From positions 1 to 64,000 of the forward strand of contig CAZPVX010000002.1 of NCBI GenBank assembly GCA_964590135.1: a DNA stretch of 64,000 nucleotides. The letters are read 5' to 3'. Under the pieces are notes generated by a model, which searched no databases, had not been told where the DNA came from, and saw nothing but the letters and a program-made list of their open reading frames with translations. Below, one piece after another: positions 7,830 to 17,167 of this stretch. Position 1 is the first letter of the stretch, and every line of letters begins with the position of its first letter. A program made the position numbers and the translations under genes. The stretch comes from JBDHWI01 sp964590135. Lineage in GTDB: Bacteria; Chloroflexota; Anaerolineae; J036; Brachytrichaceae.

Positions 7830-10071
7830 GTTTCGCTACAATCGCACGATCGTGCAGACTGATCTCCCCATACACGCATTGCGCAAATCACTGCGCGAGG
7901 CGTGGACACGACACAGCAACCTTGTCATCATCGCGCCGACGGGCAGCGGCAAAACCACCCAAGTTTGTCAGATGTTGCATCAGGACGGCATCGCACAGGG
8001 CCGGCGCATTGTGGTGCTGCAACCGCGCCGCGTAGCCGCGCGCAGCGTCGCCCGCCGCGTGGCTGAGGAGATGGGCAGCGAGATCGGCGCCACCGTCGGC
8101 TATCAGGTGCGCTTCGACGAGCGCCTGAGCGACACGACCAAGATCGCCTTCGTCACCGAGGGCATATTGCTGCGCTGGCTGCAAAGCGATCCAGCGCTGA
8201 GCGGCATCGGCGCGGTGCTGTTCGATGAATTTCACGAGCGCAGCGTGATGAGTGACGTGGCACTGGCCCTGTGCAAACGGTTGCAACAAGGGCGCCGACC
8301 AGACCTCAAGCTCATCGTCATGTCGGCCACGCTGGAAGCGCAACCCGTCGCCGATTACCTTGCCGGCGACTCACCCTGCCCCACGCTTGTCTCCGAAGGT
8401 CGCGCCTTTCCAGTCGAGATGCACTATCAAGATTGGGATGATGACAGCCCGGTGTGGGAGCGCGCTGCACAGAAGGTCATCGACGCACTGCGCGGCAGCG
8501 ATGTCGGCGACGCGCTGGTGTTCATGCCCGGCATGTCCGAGATTCAACGCACCCTCGACGAGATTCGCCGACGCTGGCGCGCGGCCGGTCTGCACGAGAT
8601 GCCGGCACTGCTGGCGCTGCACGGCGAGATGCCGGCGCGCGAGCAGGATCGCGTTTTTGCGCCCTACACAGGCCGGCGCGTGATCGTCGCCACCAATGTC
8701 GCTGAAACCTCGATCACTTTGCCCAACATCCACTTCGTCATCGACAGTGGCCTTGCACGCATCGATCGCTATGACTCGACGCGCGGTGTGAACACGCTGC
8801 ACGTCGAACCGATCTCGCAAGCGTCCGCCGACCAACGCACCGGCCGCGCCGGCCGTGTCGCACGCGGGCAGTGCTTTCGGCTATGGTCGGAAAAACAGCA
8901 TGCGCAACGCCCTTTGAAGAATACGCCCGAAGTGCAGCGCACCGACCTCGCCGCCACGCTGCTATTGCTGCATGCTCTCGACATCGATCACGTCGAGCAA
9001 TTTGATTTTCTGGAGCGGCCAGAGGCAAGCCGGCTGCGCGCGGCGGTCGATGTGCTCGAGATGCTCGGCGCGACGAAGGACAACCGCATCACCGAGATGG
9101 GCCGGCGCATGGCGCGCATCCCAACCCATCCGCGCTTTGCCCGCATGTTGATCGAGGCTGAGCGTTATCAAGCCGTGCGCGAAGTGGCGCTGATGGCCGC
9201 GCTGGTCAGCGGACGCGATTTGTTGATCCGCCTGAACCGCGAGGACCGCATCCAAAAGCGCAACCGTGAGCGCCTGTTGAAGCAGGGTCAGCACAGCTCA
9301 GATTTCTTCCTCCTGGCAAATGCGTTTGACTTTGCCGCACAAAATAACTTTGATGGAAAGATCTGCGCGATGCACGGCATCCATGCGCAGGTAGCGCGCG
9401 AAGTGGCACTGGCCTATTCGCAATTGCTCGACGTATGCGAACAGGCCGGCTTGCTCGCTGCGGATGCACAGAGCCAGCCAGCACCGGATGCGATGCAGCG
9501 CTGCCATCTGGCCGGCTTTGTCGACCACCTGGCCGTGCGCACCAGCAGCGGCAGCGACGAATATGACCTGACGGACGACCGGCGCTGCACGCTGATGAAT
9601 GAGAGCGTGGCGGGCCGGCACCTGCTTGTCGTCGCATCCGTCATCCGCGAGATTACGACGCGCAGCGGCGAAACGTTGGCGCTGTTGGGGCAAGTGAGCG
9701 CGGTGCAGCCGGCGTGGGTACGCGAGCTGAATCCGGCCGGCCTGGACGAAACGATCGAGCATGTGTATGACCGCTTGAACAGGCGCGTGGCGGCTGGGCG
9801 GGTGCTGCACTTTCGCGATCTGGTCATCGGCGGCGAGCGCGTCGATGACGTCGATCCCGCCATCGCTGCGCAGATTCTGGCCGACGAGATCATGCATCAG
9901 ATGAATCGCCTGCCGCAATGGGCGCAAATCAAACCCTGGCTGGCGCAACACCCGATGAATGAAATGCAGGTTAAGTCGGCGCTGGCTGATGCCTTCGCCG
10001 GCGCGACGAGCTACGAAGAGGCCATCAAGCGAGATGTGCTGACAGCATTCACAAAAGCAGGCAGCAGGTGA
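7822..10071 (+). CDS. hrpB: ATP-dependent helicase HrpB-like (DEAH-box family)
   Basis: A superfamily-2 helicase with motif I APTGSGKTTQ, motif II DEFHERS, motif III MSATLEA and motif VI QRTGRAGRVARG. DEFH instead of DEAH is characteristic of HrpB. The order of two RecA-like domains, the HA2 domain (ATLLLLHALDI onward) and the HrpB C-terminal region fits, although the protein at 749 residues is shorter than most HrpB proteins of about 800-840. Start uncertain: the TTG at 7822 lies in a hairpin, and a GTG at 7852 (VQTDLPIHALRKS) is an alternative. The role is RNA/DNA unwinding; the physiological substrate of HrpB is not settled. Confidence 0.87.
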   Translation: MGVFRYNRTIVQTDLPIHALRKSLREAWTRHSNLVIIAPTGSGKTTQVCQMLHQDGIAQGRRIVVLQPRRVAARSVARRVAEEMGSEIGATVGYQVRFDERLSDTTKIAFVTEGILLRWLQSDPALSGIGAVLFDEFHERSVMSDVALALCKRLQQGRRPDLKLIVMSATLEAQPVADYLAGDSPCPTLVSEGRAFPVEMHYQDWDDDSPVWERAAQKVIDALRGSDVGDALVFMPGMSEIQRTLDEIRRRWRAAGLHEMPALLALHGEMPAREQDRVFAPYTGRRVIVATNVAETSITLPNIHFVIDSGLARIDRYDSTRGVNTLHVEPISQASADQRTGRAGRVARGQCFRLWSEKQHAQRPLKNTPEVQRTDLAATLLLLHALDIDHVEQFDFLERPEASRLRAAVDVLEMLGATKDNRITEMGRRMARIPTHPRFARMLIEAERYQAVREVALMAALVSGRDLLIRLNREDRIQKRNRERLLKQGQHSSDFFLLANAFDFAAQNNFDGKICAMHGIHAQVAREVALAYSQLLDVCEQAGLLAADAQSQPAPDAMQRCHLAGFVDHLAVRTSSGSDEYDLTDDRRCTLMNESVAGRHLLVVASVIREITTRSGETLALLGQVSAVQPAWVRELNPAGLDETIEHVYDRLNRRVAAGRVLHFRDLVIGGERVDDVDPAIAAQILADEIMHQMNRLPQWAQIKPWLAQHPMNEMQVKSALADAFAGATSYEEAIKRDVLTAFTKAGSR

Positions 10072-10123
10072 AATTCAGAAATCAAGGAAGCGTCAATCTG
10101 CCGCAAATGCTTAAATACGCAGC

Positions 10124-11302
10124 ATGAAAATCGAATCGGTCGATCTCTTTTATCTCTCGATGCCGGAAGTGCTGGACATTGGCGATGGCAGCCAGGACGC
10201 ACTGGTGGTGCGGGTGCGCGCCGGCGGCTACGAAGGCTGGGGGGAGTGCGAGGCGTCGCCGCTCACGTCCATCGCCAGCATGGTTGCGCCGATGTCGCAC
10301 AGCGCATGCAAACCGATCTCCGCCTCGGCCGTTGGCCAAACCTTAAATGACCTTAAAGACATCTCTCGCCTGGGCCGGCTCATGCACGGCAACAGCTTCG
10401 ACCTGCTGCAGGCCGACCACACCTGGTCAGGCATCGACATGGCGCTGTGGGACTTGATGGGCAAAAAGCTGGGTGAGCCGGTGTGGCGCTTGCTTGGCTA
10501 CACGAATGCCTATCCGAAGATGCCATATGCCTCCGTGCTATTTGGCGACACGCCCCAGCAGACGCTGCAAAAAGGCCGCACCGCGCGCGCGAGCGGCTTT
10601 CGCGCAGCGAAGTTTGGCTGGGGCAACTTCGGCAAAGGCAGTCTGCAGGATGACGTCGACCAGGTGATGGCAGCGCGCGAAGGCGTTGGAGCGGATGGCA
10701 TCCTGTTGATCGACGCCGGCACCAACTTTGGCGACGACGCCGATGCGGCCATCCAGCGCGCGCCAGTGATGAAGGATTGCAACGTGACATGGTTTGAGGA
10801 GCCATTCGTCAAGGACGCCTTCGAGCAGCACGTCGCGCTGGCAAAGGCGTGCGCGCCGGTGAAGCTGGCCGGCGGCGAAGGCTCGCACAACCCCTACATG
10901 GCGAAACACATGATCGATCACTGCGCGCTTGGCTTCATTCAGATCGACGCCGGCCGCATCGGCGGCATCAGCGGCGCAAAGCAAATTGCAGACTATGCAG
11001 CTTCTCACGGTGTGACCTACGTCAATCACACCTTTACATCGCATCTCGCGCTCAGCGCATCGCTACAGCCCTTCGCCGGCTTGCGCGCCGCCCGCATCAG
11101 CGAATACCCCTTCGAACCAAAGACGCTGGCGTATGACTTGACCGAGAATCACATCGAACGCGATGCGAATGGTGAGATCGTCGCGCCAGACGCGCCGGGC
11201 CTGGGCATGACGGTGAGCAAGGCGGCGCTGAAACGGTATTTGCAGGATGTGGAGATCAAGGTCAACGGGCAGGTGCTGTATAGCACGCCGGCGGTCGATT
11301 GA
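10124..11302 (+). CDS. Mandelate racemase/muconate lactonizing enzyme family protein (enolase superfamily)
   Basis: A 392-residue enolase-superfamily enzyme. Expected catalytic elements are present in order: the substrate-side Lys in AAKFGWG, the metal ligands Asp in LLIDAGT, Glu in WFEEPF and Glu in AGGEGSH, and a His in VNHTF. Members abstract an alpha proton from a carboxylate and catalyse racemisation, cycloisomerisation or sugar-acid dehydration. The carbohydrate neighbourhood favours a sugar-acid dehydratase, but the subgroup cannot be fixed by eye. It starts 52 bases after hrpB. Confidence 0.83.
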   Translation: MKIESVDLFYLSMPEVLDIGDGSQDALVVRVRAGGYEGWGECEASPLTSIASMVAPMSHSACKPISASAVGQTLNDLKDISRLGRLMHGNSFDLLQADHTWSGIDMALWDLMGKKLGEPVWRLLGYTNAYPKMPYASVLFGDTPQQTLQKGRTARASGFRAAKFGWGNFGKGSLQDDVDQVMAAREGVGADGILLIDAGTNFGDDADAAIQRAPVMKDCNVTWFEEPFVKDAFEQHVALAKACAPVKLAGGEGSHNPYMAKHMIDHCALGFIQIDAGRIGGISGAKQIADYAASHGVTYVNHTFTSHLALSASLQPFAGLRAARISEYPFEPKTLAYDLTENHIERDANGEIVAPDAPGLGMTVSKAALKRYLQDVEIKVNGQVLYSTPAVD

Positions 11303-11367
11303 GAGGTTCGCTCAAGTTTCCAGCATCGGGTCGCACACAGCGCATCATGCACCTGCGCCGGCTTCTT

Positions 11368-11910
11368 TCATCTAACGATGGACTGTTCACGCAGTTGCGT
11401 TTCGAGCGTTGCGTTCGCAGTGTTGATGTAAAGATGGCCTTCCGTGACGGAGACATCGAGCGTCATGCGCCGGTCCAGCAACACTACCAACGACGCCAGG
11501 AAAGCGCGCTCGAGGGCGAACAGCGGGATCGACTCAGCGCGGTGGATCGATTTGCCGGCAAGGTTGCGACGCAGCATGTCTGGATCGCGATGGGTGTAGA
11601 TGGCAACACGCGGCGCGGCCTTGCTGGCGCGATGCAGCTTCTCAGCGTCCGGCATGCCCACCTCCACCCACAGCGTCAACGCGCCGGTGGGATCGCGTGC
11701 CCACACCGCCGGCTCGCTGGCATCCTCCAACGCCTTCGCCAACGCAATGCCGTCACAATACTCGAGGCAGTAGGCCAGCACGCGCGTGAGCATGTATTCC
11801 GGCGTCTCGGTGGGATGTTGCGCCACGCGCAGCGCGAAGTTCTCATACACGCTGCGGTCCATATCGCTCAGGGTGATGTTGAAGTTGTAGATCGTTGCAT
11901 TCAGCGCCAT
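11368..11910 (-). CDS. yaeQ: YaeQ family protein
   Basis: A 180-residue protein that resembles E. coli YaeQ along its length: the start MALNATIYNF, the RVAQHPTETPEYMLTRVLAY block, the LWVEVGMPD block and the DRRMTLDVSV block near the end. YaeQ has a fold related to PD-(D/E)XK nucleases and was described as a multicopy suppressor of RfaH loss; its molecular role is unknown. It is divergent from the aldo/keto reductase to the right. Confidence 0.88.
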   Translation of the reverse strand: MALNATIYNFNITLSDMDRSVYENFALRVAQHPTETPEYMLTRVLAYCLEYCDGIALAKALEDASEPAVWARDPTGALTLWVEVGMPDAEKLHRASKAAPRVAIYTHRDPDMLRRNLAGKSIHRAESIPLFALERAFLASLVVLLDRRMTLDVSVTEGHLYINTANATLETQLREQSIVR

Positions 11911-11972
11911 CGGCTGGATGATACGCGATGGATTTTGACTTTATACTCGGCCAACCTCTACCTGAAACCAAC

Positions 11973-12941
11973 ATGAACACATCACTTTTTGAAAATGGGA
12001 AGCAAGTCCGCCGGCCCGTGGCTAACACTGATCTGATGGTCACGCCGCTATGCATCGGCTGCGCACCACTGGGTGACATGCCCGAAACATTCACCTACAG
12101 CGTGGCTGAAGTGCAGGCGCTCGACACCGTGCGCGCCATCTTCAACAGCGATATCAACTTTCTCGACACGGCGTATTCTTACGGCGACGGCGAAAGCGAG
12201 CGCCGCATCGGCCTGGTGCTGAAGGAATATGGCGGCAGGGTGCCGGCGGGCTATGTGCTGGCATCGAAGGCCGACCGCAATCTGCAGACCGGCGATTTCA
12301 GCGGCGCGCAGATGCGCAAATCGGTTGAGCGCAGCTTGAAGTTGCTCGGGCTGAACTCAATCGACATCATGCACCTGCACGACCCCGAAAACACCACGTT
12401 TGAAAACGTGATGTCGAAGGGCGGGCCGCTCGATGTCTTGCAGCAAATGCAGCGCGAAGGGCTGATCAAGCATCTTGGCGTCGCCGGCGGTCCCATCGAC
12501 ATGGAGATCCGGTATGTCGAAACCGGAGCATTCAGCATGGTGATCACACACAACCGCTACACGCTGCTCAACCGCGTGGCAGAGCCGCTGCTGGAAGCGG
12601 CGCACAAGCGCGGCGTGGCTGTGTTCAACGCGGCGCCCTACGGCAGCGGCATCCTGGCCAAAGGGCCGAGCGCGTATCCGCGCTTCGCCTACCGCGAGGC
12701 CAACGCCGAGATGGTGGATCGCGCCTTCAAGTTGGAAGCGGTGTGCAAGAAGTATGACGTGCCGCTTGCGGCGGCCGCGCTGCAGTTCTCACTGCGCGAC
12801 CCGCGCATCACGTCAACCATCATCGGCATGAGCAAGCCAGAGCGCATCCAGCAGACCATCGATCTCGCAAAGACAGCCATCCCTGAAGCGCTGTGGGCTG
12901 AACTTGATGCCGCCGCTCCGCCCATCAACAAAGAGTTGTGA
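11973..12941 (+). CDS. Aldo/keto reductase, D-threo-aldose 1-dehydrogenase-like
   Basis: A TIM-barrel NAD(P)H-dependent oxidoreductase. The catalytic Asp/Tyr are in FLDTAYSYGDGESER, the Lys in LASKADR and the His in IMHLHDPE. The family resembles L-fucose/D-threo-aldose 1-dehydrogenases, which oxidise aldoses to lactones and would suit the sugar genes around it. An upstream in-frame ATG at 11928 would leave only 17 bases to the divergent yaeQ start, so I prefer 11973, although no strong ribosome site marks either. This is the first of three aldo/keto reductases in 6 kb. Confidence 0.83.
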   Translation: MNTSLFENGKQVRRPVANTDLMVTPLCIGCAPLGDMPETFTYSVAEVQALDTVRAIFNSDINFLDTAYSYGDGESERRIGLVLKEYGGRVPAGYVLASKADRNLQTGDFSGAQMRKSVERSLKLLGLNSIDIMHLHDPENTTFENVMSKGGPLDVLQQMQREGLIKHLGVAGGPIDMEIRYVETGAFSMVITHNRYTLLNRVAEPLLEAAHKRGVAVFNAAPYGSGILAKGPSAYPRFAYREANAEMVDRAFKLEAVCKKYDVPLAAAALQFSLRDPRITSTIIGMSKPERIQQTIDLAKTAIPEALWAELDAAAPPINKEL

Positions 12942-12965
12942 CTTTTCGACAGAATTTACAGCCGG

Positions 12966-15299
12966 CTAATTCCGCAGACGGATGGCGAGACCTGTGAAGC
13001 GGCCGGCTTTGTTCATGCCGGCGTTGCGCACAGCCATGCTGATCGCGCGCCGGCTGCCCACCAGCACCGTGAGTCGCTTTGCGCGCGTCACAGCGGTGTA
13101 GAGCAATTTGCGCTCCAGCATCATGTAGTGGCTCATCACCAGCGGGATCACCACTGCAGGATATTCGCTGCCTTGTGATTTGTGGATGCTGATGGCATAG
13201 GCCAGCGCAAGCTGATCAAGCTCGGTGAATTCGTAATCCACCGCGCGGCCATCTTCCAGTCGCACCTGCACGATCTGCGCTTCGGGATAAATGGCCGTGA
13301 TGATGCCGGCATCACCGTTGAACACATCGAGGTCGTAGTTGTTGCGCGTTTGCAACACCTTGTCGCCGGCGCGAAAGGTGCGATGTCCAAATTGCTTCTG
13401 CGGCTTGTCCGCTGCCGGTGGATTCAGCCGCTCCTGCAACTGCTCATTCAAATAGGACACGCCACATTTGCCGTTGTGCATCGGCGCAAGCACCTGAATA
13501 TCCGCCGGCTGCAGGCCGAACTTCGTTGGGATGCGCCGCGTCACCAGGTCGATCACCAACTCGCCGGCCCTCTCGGCATCCTCTTCGGCGAAGACAAAAA
13601 AATCGTCGATCACGCCGCCAGTCGCCGGCATCTCACCCTTGTTGATGCGGTGCGCGTTGGTGATGATCGCGCTGCTCTCGGACTGGCGAAAGATCACATC
13701 CAGCCGCGTCACCGGCACCACGCCGCTGGCGATGAGATCGGCCAGCACGTTGCCAGCACCAACGCTGGGCAACTGATCGGCATCACCGACGAACAGCACA
13801 TGCACGCCGGTCGGCGCCGCCTTCAGCAGCGTGTTCATCAGCAGCACGTCCAACATGCTCGACTCATCGACGATCAGCATATCTACGTCGATGGGTTCGG
13901 ATTGATCGAAGGCAGCCTGGCTGCCTGGGCGCAATTGCAGCAGGCGATGAATTGTCTTTGCTTCAATGCCAGTTGCATCGCTCAGGCGTTTGGCAGCGCG
14001 GCCGGTTGGCGCAGCCAGAGCCACCTTCTTGTTGCAGCTTTGCAAGAGGCGAATCAACGCCCGCATGCTGGTCGTCTTGCCGGTGCCGGGGCCGCCAGTG
14101 AGGATACTGACGGGTTGACGCAAGGCCATCGCCACGCCGGCGCGCTGCTTCTCCGACAAACGCAGCGACTCACGCGAGATCAGGCTATCCAGCAGCGCGT
14201 CAATGGATGCGTCGCCAAACTCGCGCAAGTGATCTTCGCGCAGAGCGCGCCCCATCAAGCGTTGCACATGCTTCGCCACGTTCGATTCGGCACGATAGAA
14301 CGGCCACAGGTAGACCACCTGCTCGGCACCTGCCGGCGGCAGCGTCACGCCATAGGCCGGCCTCGCCTCGCCCACTTTTTTGCCGGATGGCATCTGCGCC
14401 GGCAGAAAGGCAAGTGTGCCATCGGGTTGCTTTTGCAAATATTCCGAACTCGCGCCCTGCTCCACAACCAGATCATCGGTCGCCTGCCGCGCGCGCTCCA
14501 GGCTTACACCCAGCAACTCGGCGGCATTCGCAGCCAGTCTGTCGATGGGCAGGTAAGTGTGGCCATCATCAGTGGCCTGCGATAGCGCATGCAGGATGCC
14601 GGCTTTCAAGCGCTCAGGGTCATCCAGTTTCACGCCCAGCGCCTGCGCGATCTTGTCGGCGGTGCGGAAGCCAATGCCATCCACCTCGCGCGCTAGACGA
14701 TACGGCTCGTTCTTCGAGATGGAGATCGAGGCATCGCCATACTGCTTGTAGATGCGCACCGCCAGGCTGGTGCTGATGCCATTGCCCTGCAAGAAGATCA
14801 TCACGTCCTTGATGGCTTTCTGCTCGCGCCATGCCGCAGAGATCGCAGCGATCTTCTTTGCACCAATGCCCGGCACCTCGCGCAGGCGTTCGGGTTGCGC
14901 GTCGAGGATGTCGAGGGTGTCAACATCGAAGTGCGCGACAATGCGCTCGGCAATGCGCGGACCGATGCCCTTGATCAAGCCGCTGCCGAGGTATTTGCGG
15001 ATGCCCTGCGCGGTGGCTGGCAGCACCGCGCGATAGTTCAGCACAGTGAATTGCCAGCCATGCGCAGTGTGGTGCTGCCAGAAGCCAGTCAGTTCAAGCG
15101 CCTCGCCGATGTTGACGCCGATCAGCGAGCCGACGATGGTGACGAGGCCATCGCGTTGGGCGCGATCGTCGCGGCGGTCGGGCAGGAGACGCGCAACGGT
15201 GTAGCCGGTGTCTTCATTCTGAAACGTGATGCGTTCAATCACGCCAGAGATGATTTTGTGCGCCGGCGAGATAGCAGGTTGCACCATAGCCTTGCCCAT
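12966..15299 (-). CDS. recD2: ATP-dependent RecD-like DNA helicase RecD2
   Basis: About 777 residues. An OB-like N-terminal region is followed by helix-hairpin-helix segments (LIKGIGPRIAERI, LREVPGIGAKKI), then the helicase core with Walker A GGPGTGKTT (around residue 403), DESSML (motif II) and a C-terminal SH3-like/motif VI part ending ISIHKSQGSEYPAVV and YTAVTRAK. RecD2 is a 5'-3' DNA helicase acting in repair or replication outside RecBCD. I place the start at ATG 15299 because a LexA box (15305-15316) lies immediately upstream, inside what would be codons if the longer frame from 15329 were used. Confidence 0.9.
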   Translation of the reverse strand: MGKAMVQPAISPAHKIISGVIERITFQNEDTGYTVARLLPDRRDDRAQRDGLVTIVGSLIGVNIGEALELTGFWQHHTAHGWQFTVLNYRAVLPATAQGIRKYLGSGLIKGIGPRIAERIVAHFDVDTLDILDAQPERLREVPGIGAKKIAAISAAWREQKAIKDVMIFLQGNGISTSLAVRIYKQYGDASISISKNEPYRLAREVDGIGFRTADKIAQALGVKLDDPERLKAGILHALSQATDDGHTYLPIDRLAANAAELLGVSLERARQATDDLVVEQGASSEYLQKQPDGTLAFLPAQMPSGKKVGEARPAYGVTLPPAGAEQVVYLWPFYRAESNVAKHVQRLMGRALREDHLREFGDASIDALLDSLISRESLRLSEKQRAGVAMALRQPVSILTGGPGTGKTTSMRALIRLLQSCNKKVALAAPTGRAAKRLSDATGIEAKTIHRLLQLRPGSQAAFDQSEPIDVDMLIVDESSMLDVLLMNTLLKAAPTGVHVLFVGDADQLPSVGAGNVLADLIASGVVPVTRLDVIFRQSESSAIITNAHRINKGEMPATGGVIDDFFVFAEEDAERAGELVIDLVTRRIPTKFGLQPADIQVLAPMHNGKCGVSYLNEQLQERLNPPAADKPQKQFGHRTFRAGDKVLQTRNNYDLDVFNGDAGIITAIYPEAQIVQVRLEDGRAVDYEFTELDQLALAYAISIHKSQGSEYPAVVIPLVMSHYMMLERKLLYTAVTRAKRLTVLVGSRRAISMAVRNAGMNKAGRFTGLAIRLRN

Positions 15300-15304
15300 A
15301 AGCA

Positions 15305-15316
15305 GAACAGATGTTC
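15305..15316 (-). promoter_or_regulatory. LexA (SOS) box upstream of recD2
   Basis: Read on the minus strand it is GAACATCTGTTC, matching the GAAC-N4-GTTC LexA consensus of Gram-positive and some other bacteria, and identical to the box at 33245-33256. It overlaps a -10-like TACAAG (15316-15321) and ends six bases before the inferred ATG. Confidence 0.72.
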
Positions 15317-15376
15317 TTGTATCTGCCAATCATCCCACAAACACGCCTTTCGTTACAGGGGGATCGATGGCCGCAC

Positions 15377-16300
15377 CTATGAAAGCGCAGCCTGCGGCAG
15401 CTTCAACTCCACAGCGCCCATCAGCTCTTTCAACTGCGCAACACTGGTGGCGCTGGCAATGGGCGCCGTGACGGTCGGCTGCTGCATCAGCCAGGCAAGC
15501 GAGACCTGTGCCGGCGTCGCGCTCAGCGCCGGCGCCAGCGCTTCGACCTTTGCGAGCGCTTCAAACGCTGCGGCATTGAAGTAACGCTGCTGCACGCCGC
15601 CGGCGCGCTTGCTCTCCGGCAGCGTCGCATCGCGCTTGTATTTGCCAGTCAGAAATCCGCTTGCCAGCGACGAATACGGAATGCAACCAAGGTGGTTTCG
15701 CTGCACCGCCGGCAACGAATCATGCTCATATTCGCGACTGACAAAATTGTATTTTGGCTGCAGGCATTCGTAGCAGGCAAAGCCATGCTGCCTGCTGATC
15801 TCCAGCGCCTGCTGCAAGCGCGCACCACTGTAGTTCGAGCAGCCCAGCGCGCGCACCTTGCCGGTGCGGATGAGGTCGTTGAACGCTTCCATCGTCTCTT
15901 CCAGCGGCGCATTTGCGTCGTCGATGTGCGACTGATACAGGTCGATGTAATCAGTCTGCAGGCGGCGCAGCGAATCATCGACGGCTCTGTAAATCCACGC
16001 GCGGCCGAGACCAGAACCCCCCGGCATCTTGCTGCCGCACTTGGTGGCGATGACGACCTTGTCGCGATTACCGCGCGCCTTCATCCAGCGACCGAGAATG
16101 ACTTCACTCTCACCGCCGGCATTGCCGGCAACCCACGTCGAATACACGTCGGCGGTGTCGATGAAATTGCCGCCCATCGCCACGTAAGCATCCAACACTT
16201 CAAACGACGCCGGCTCATCAATGGTCCAGCCAAACACATTGCCGCCCAGGCACAACGGCGTCACCATGAGTTTCGAATTGCCAATTTGTCGCAGTTTCAT
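15377..16300 (-). CDS. Aldo/keto reductase (YajO/YghZ-like)
   Basis: A 307-residue aldo/keto reductase. Catalytic residues lie in FIDTADVYSTW (Asp/Tyr), VIATKCG (Lys) and DLYQSHID (His). The C-terminal cofactor segment PIASATSVAQL fits NADPH use. It resembles predicted xylose/aldehyde reductases of the YajO group; the substrate is unknown. Its ATG overlaps the stop of the upstream glycosyltransferase gene (ATGA at 16297-16300), so translation of the two is probably coupled. Confidence 0.85.
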   Translation of the reverse strand: MKLRQIGNSKLMVTPLCLGGNVFGWTIDEPASFEVLDAYVAMGGNFIDTADVYSTWVAGNAGGESEVILGRWMKARGNRDKVVIATKCGSKMPGGSGLGRAWIYRAVDDSLRRLQTDYIDLYQSHIDDANAPLEETMEAFNDLIRTGKVRALGCSNYSGARLQQALEISRQHGFACYECLQPKYNFVSREYEHDSLPAVQRNHLGCIPYSSLASGFLTGKYKRDATLPESKRAGGVQQRYFNAAAFEALAKVEALAPALSATPAQVSLAWLMQQPTVTAPIASATSVAQLKELMGAVELKLPQAALS

Positions 16301-17100
16301 TTAGCGTCACCCTGCTCTACCCCGTTTCGACGAGAAGCATGCCACATGCGCCGCAGCCGGCGATACATGTCGAAGTTGTAGTACGCCATCAGCGCGCTCA
16401 GGCGCAGGCCATGCAGACCATCGCGATAGCCTTTGAGCGTGAAGAAGCGCCGGCGAAATTCGCGCAGCGGCTGCAGCACGAAGTTGCGCGGCCTGGCGCG
16501 CACGCCCTGCTTGAACAGAATGCCGGCGTCGTATTCGCTGTATTTGCGCTGCTTGCGATGGAATTGCTGGATGTCATCGTAGTTGTAATGCACCAGCACG
16601 TTTTTAAGACGACCCATCTCGCCGGCAAACTGCGCCACCTCATGCACTTCGCGCAATGGGTCAAAGCCGGCTTTGCCCACGCGAAACAGGCGCGCCTGAA
16701 AATCGGGATACCAGCCTGCGCCCAGCGTCAATTTGCCAAACAGAAAATTGTGGCGCGGCACGCTGTAGACGTCGTGCCTTGGCGCAGCAATCTCACTGCG
16801 GATCTCGTGTGCGAGTTGCGGCGTGCAGCGCTCATCGGCATCGATGAAGAACACCCAATCTGCTGCGCCGGCGACCGCTTCGAGCGCAGCATTACGCTGC
16901 TGCGCGTAATTCTCAAACGGGTTCTGAACCACGCGCGCGCCGGCGGCTTCGGCAATCTCAACAGTTCGATCCGCGCTGAACGAGTCGAAGACCAGCCGAT
17001 CGTCTGCCCAGCCCACCGACGCCAGGCAATCGCCGATGTGACGCTGCTCATTCAAGGTCAGCACGATGGCGCAAATGCGTGGCGTCATTGTCTGGGACAT
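16297..17100 (-). CDS. Family 2 glycosyltransferase (WaaE/KdtX-like)
   Basis: A GT-A fold enzyme of 267 residues: N-terminal AIVLTLNEQRHI, nucleotide-sugar site DSFSADRT, the DxD-type motif FFIDADE, and a C-terminal part rich in Arg/Tyr (RKQRKYSEYD). WaaE/KdtX-type members add hexoses to lipopolysaccharide core or other glycolipids; in a lineage without lipopolysaccharide the acceptor would differ. The ATG at 17100 was chosen because the conserved strand begins right there (MSQTMTPRICAIVLT); the open frame upstream is Arg-rich antisense of the neighbouring gene. Four-base overlap with the next gene. Confidence 0.85.
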   Translation of the reverse strand: MSQTMTPRICAIVLTLNEQRHIGDCLASVGWADDRLVFDSFSADRTVEIAEAAGARVVQNPFENYAQQRNAALEAVAGAADWVFFIDADERCTPQLAHEIRSEIAAPRHDVYSVPRHNFLFGKLTLGAGWYPDFQARLFRVGKAGFDPLREVHEVAQFAGEMGRLKNVLVHYNYDDIQQFHRKQRKYSEYDAGILFKQGVRARPRNFVLQPLREFRRRFFTLKGYRDGLHGLRLSALMAYYNFDMYRRLRRMWHASRRNGVEQGDAK

Positions 17101-17167
17101 GCGGCGCGAGTGTAGCATGCGCCAATCCTTCATCGCAAAAGCGCGCCGGCATACCTCTCTGAGTGGC

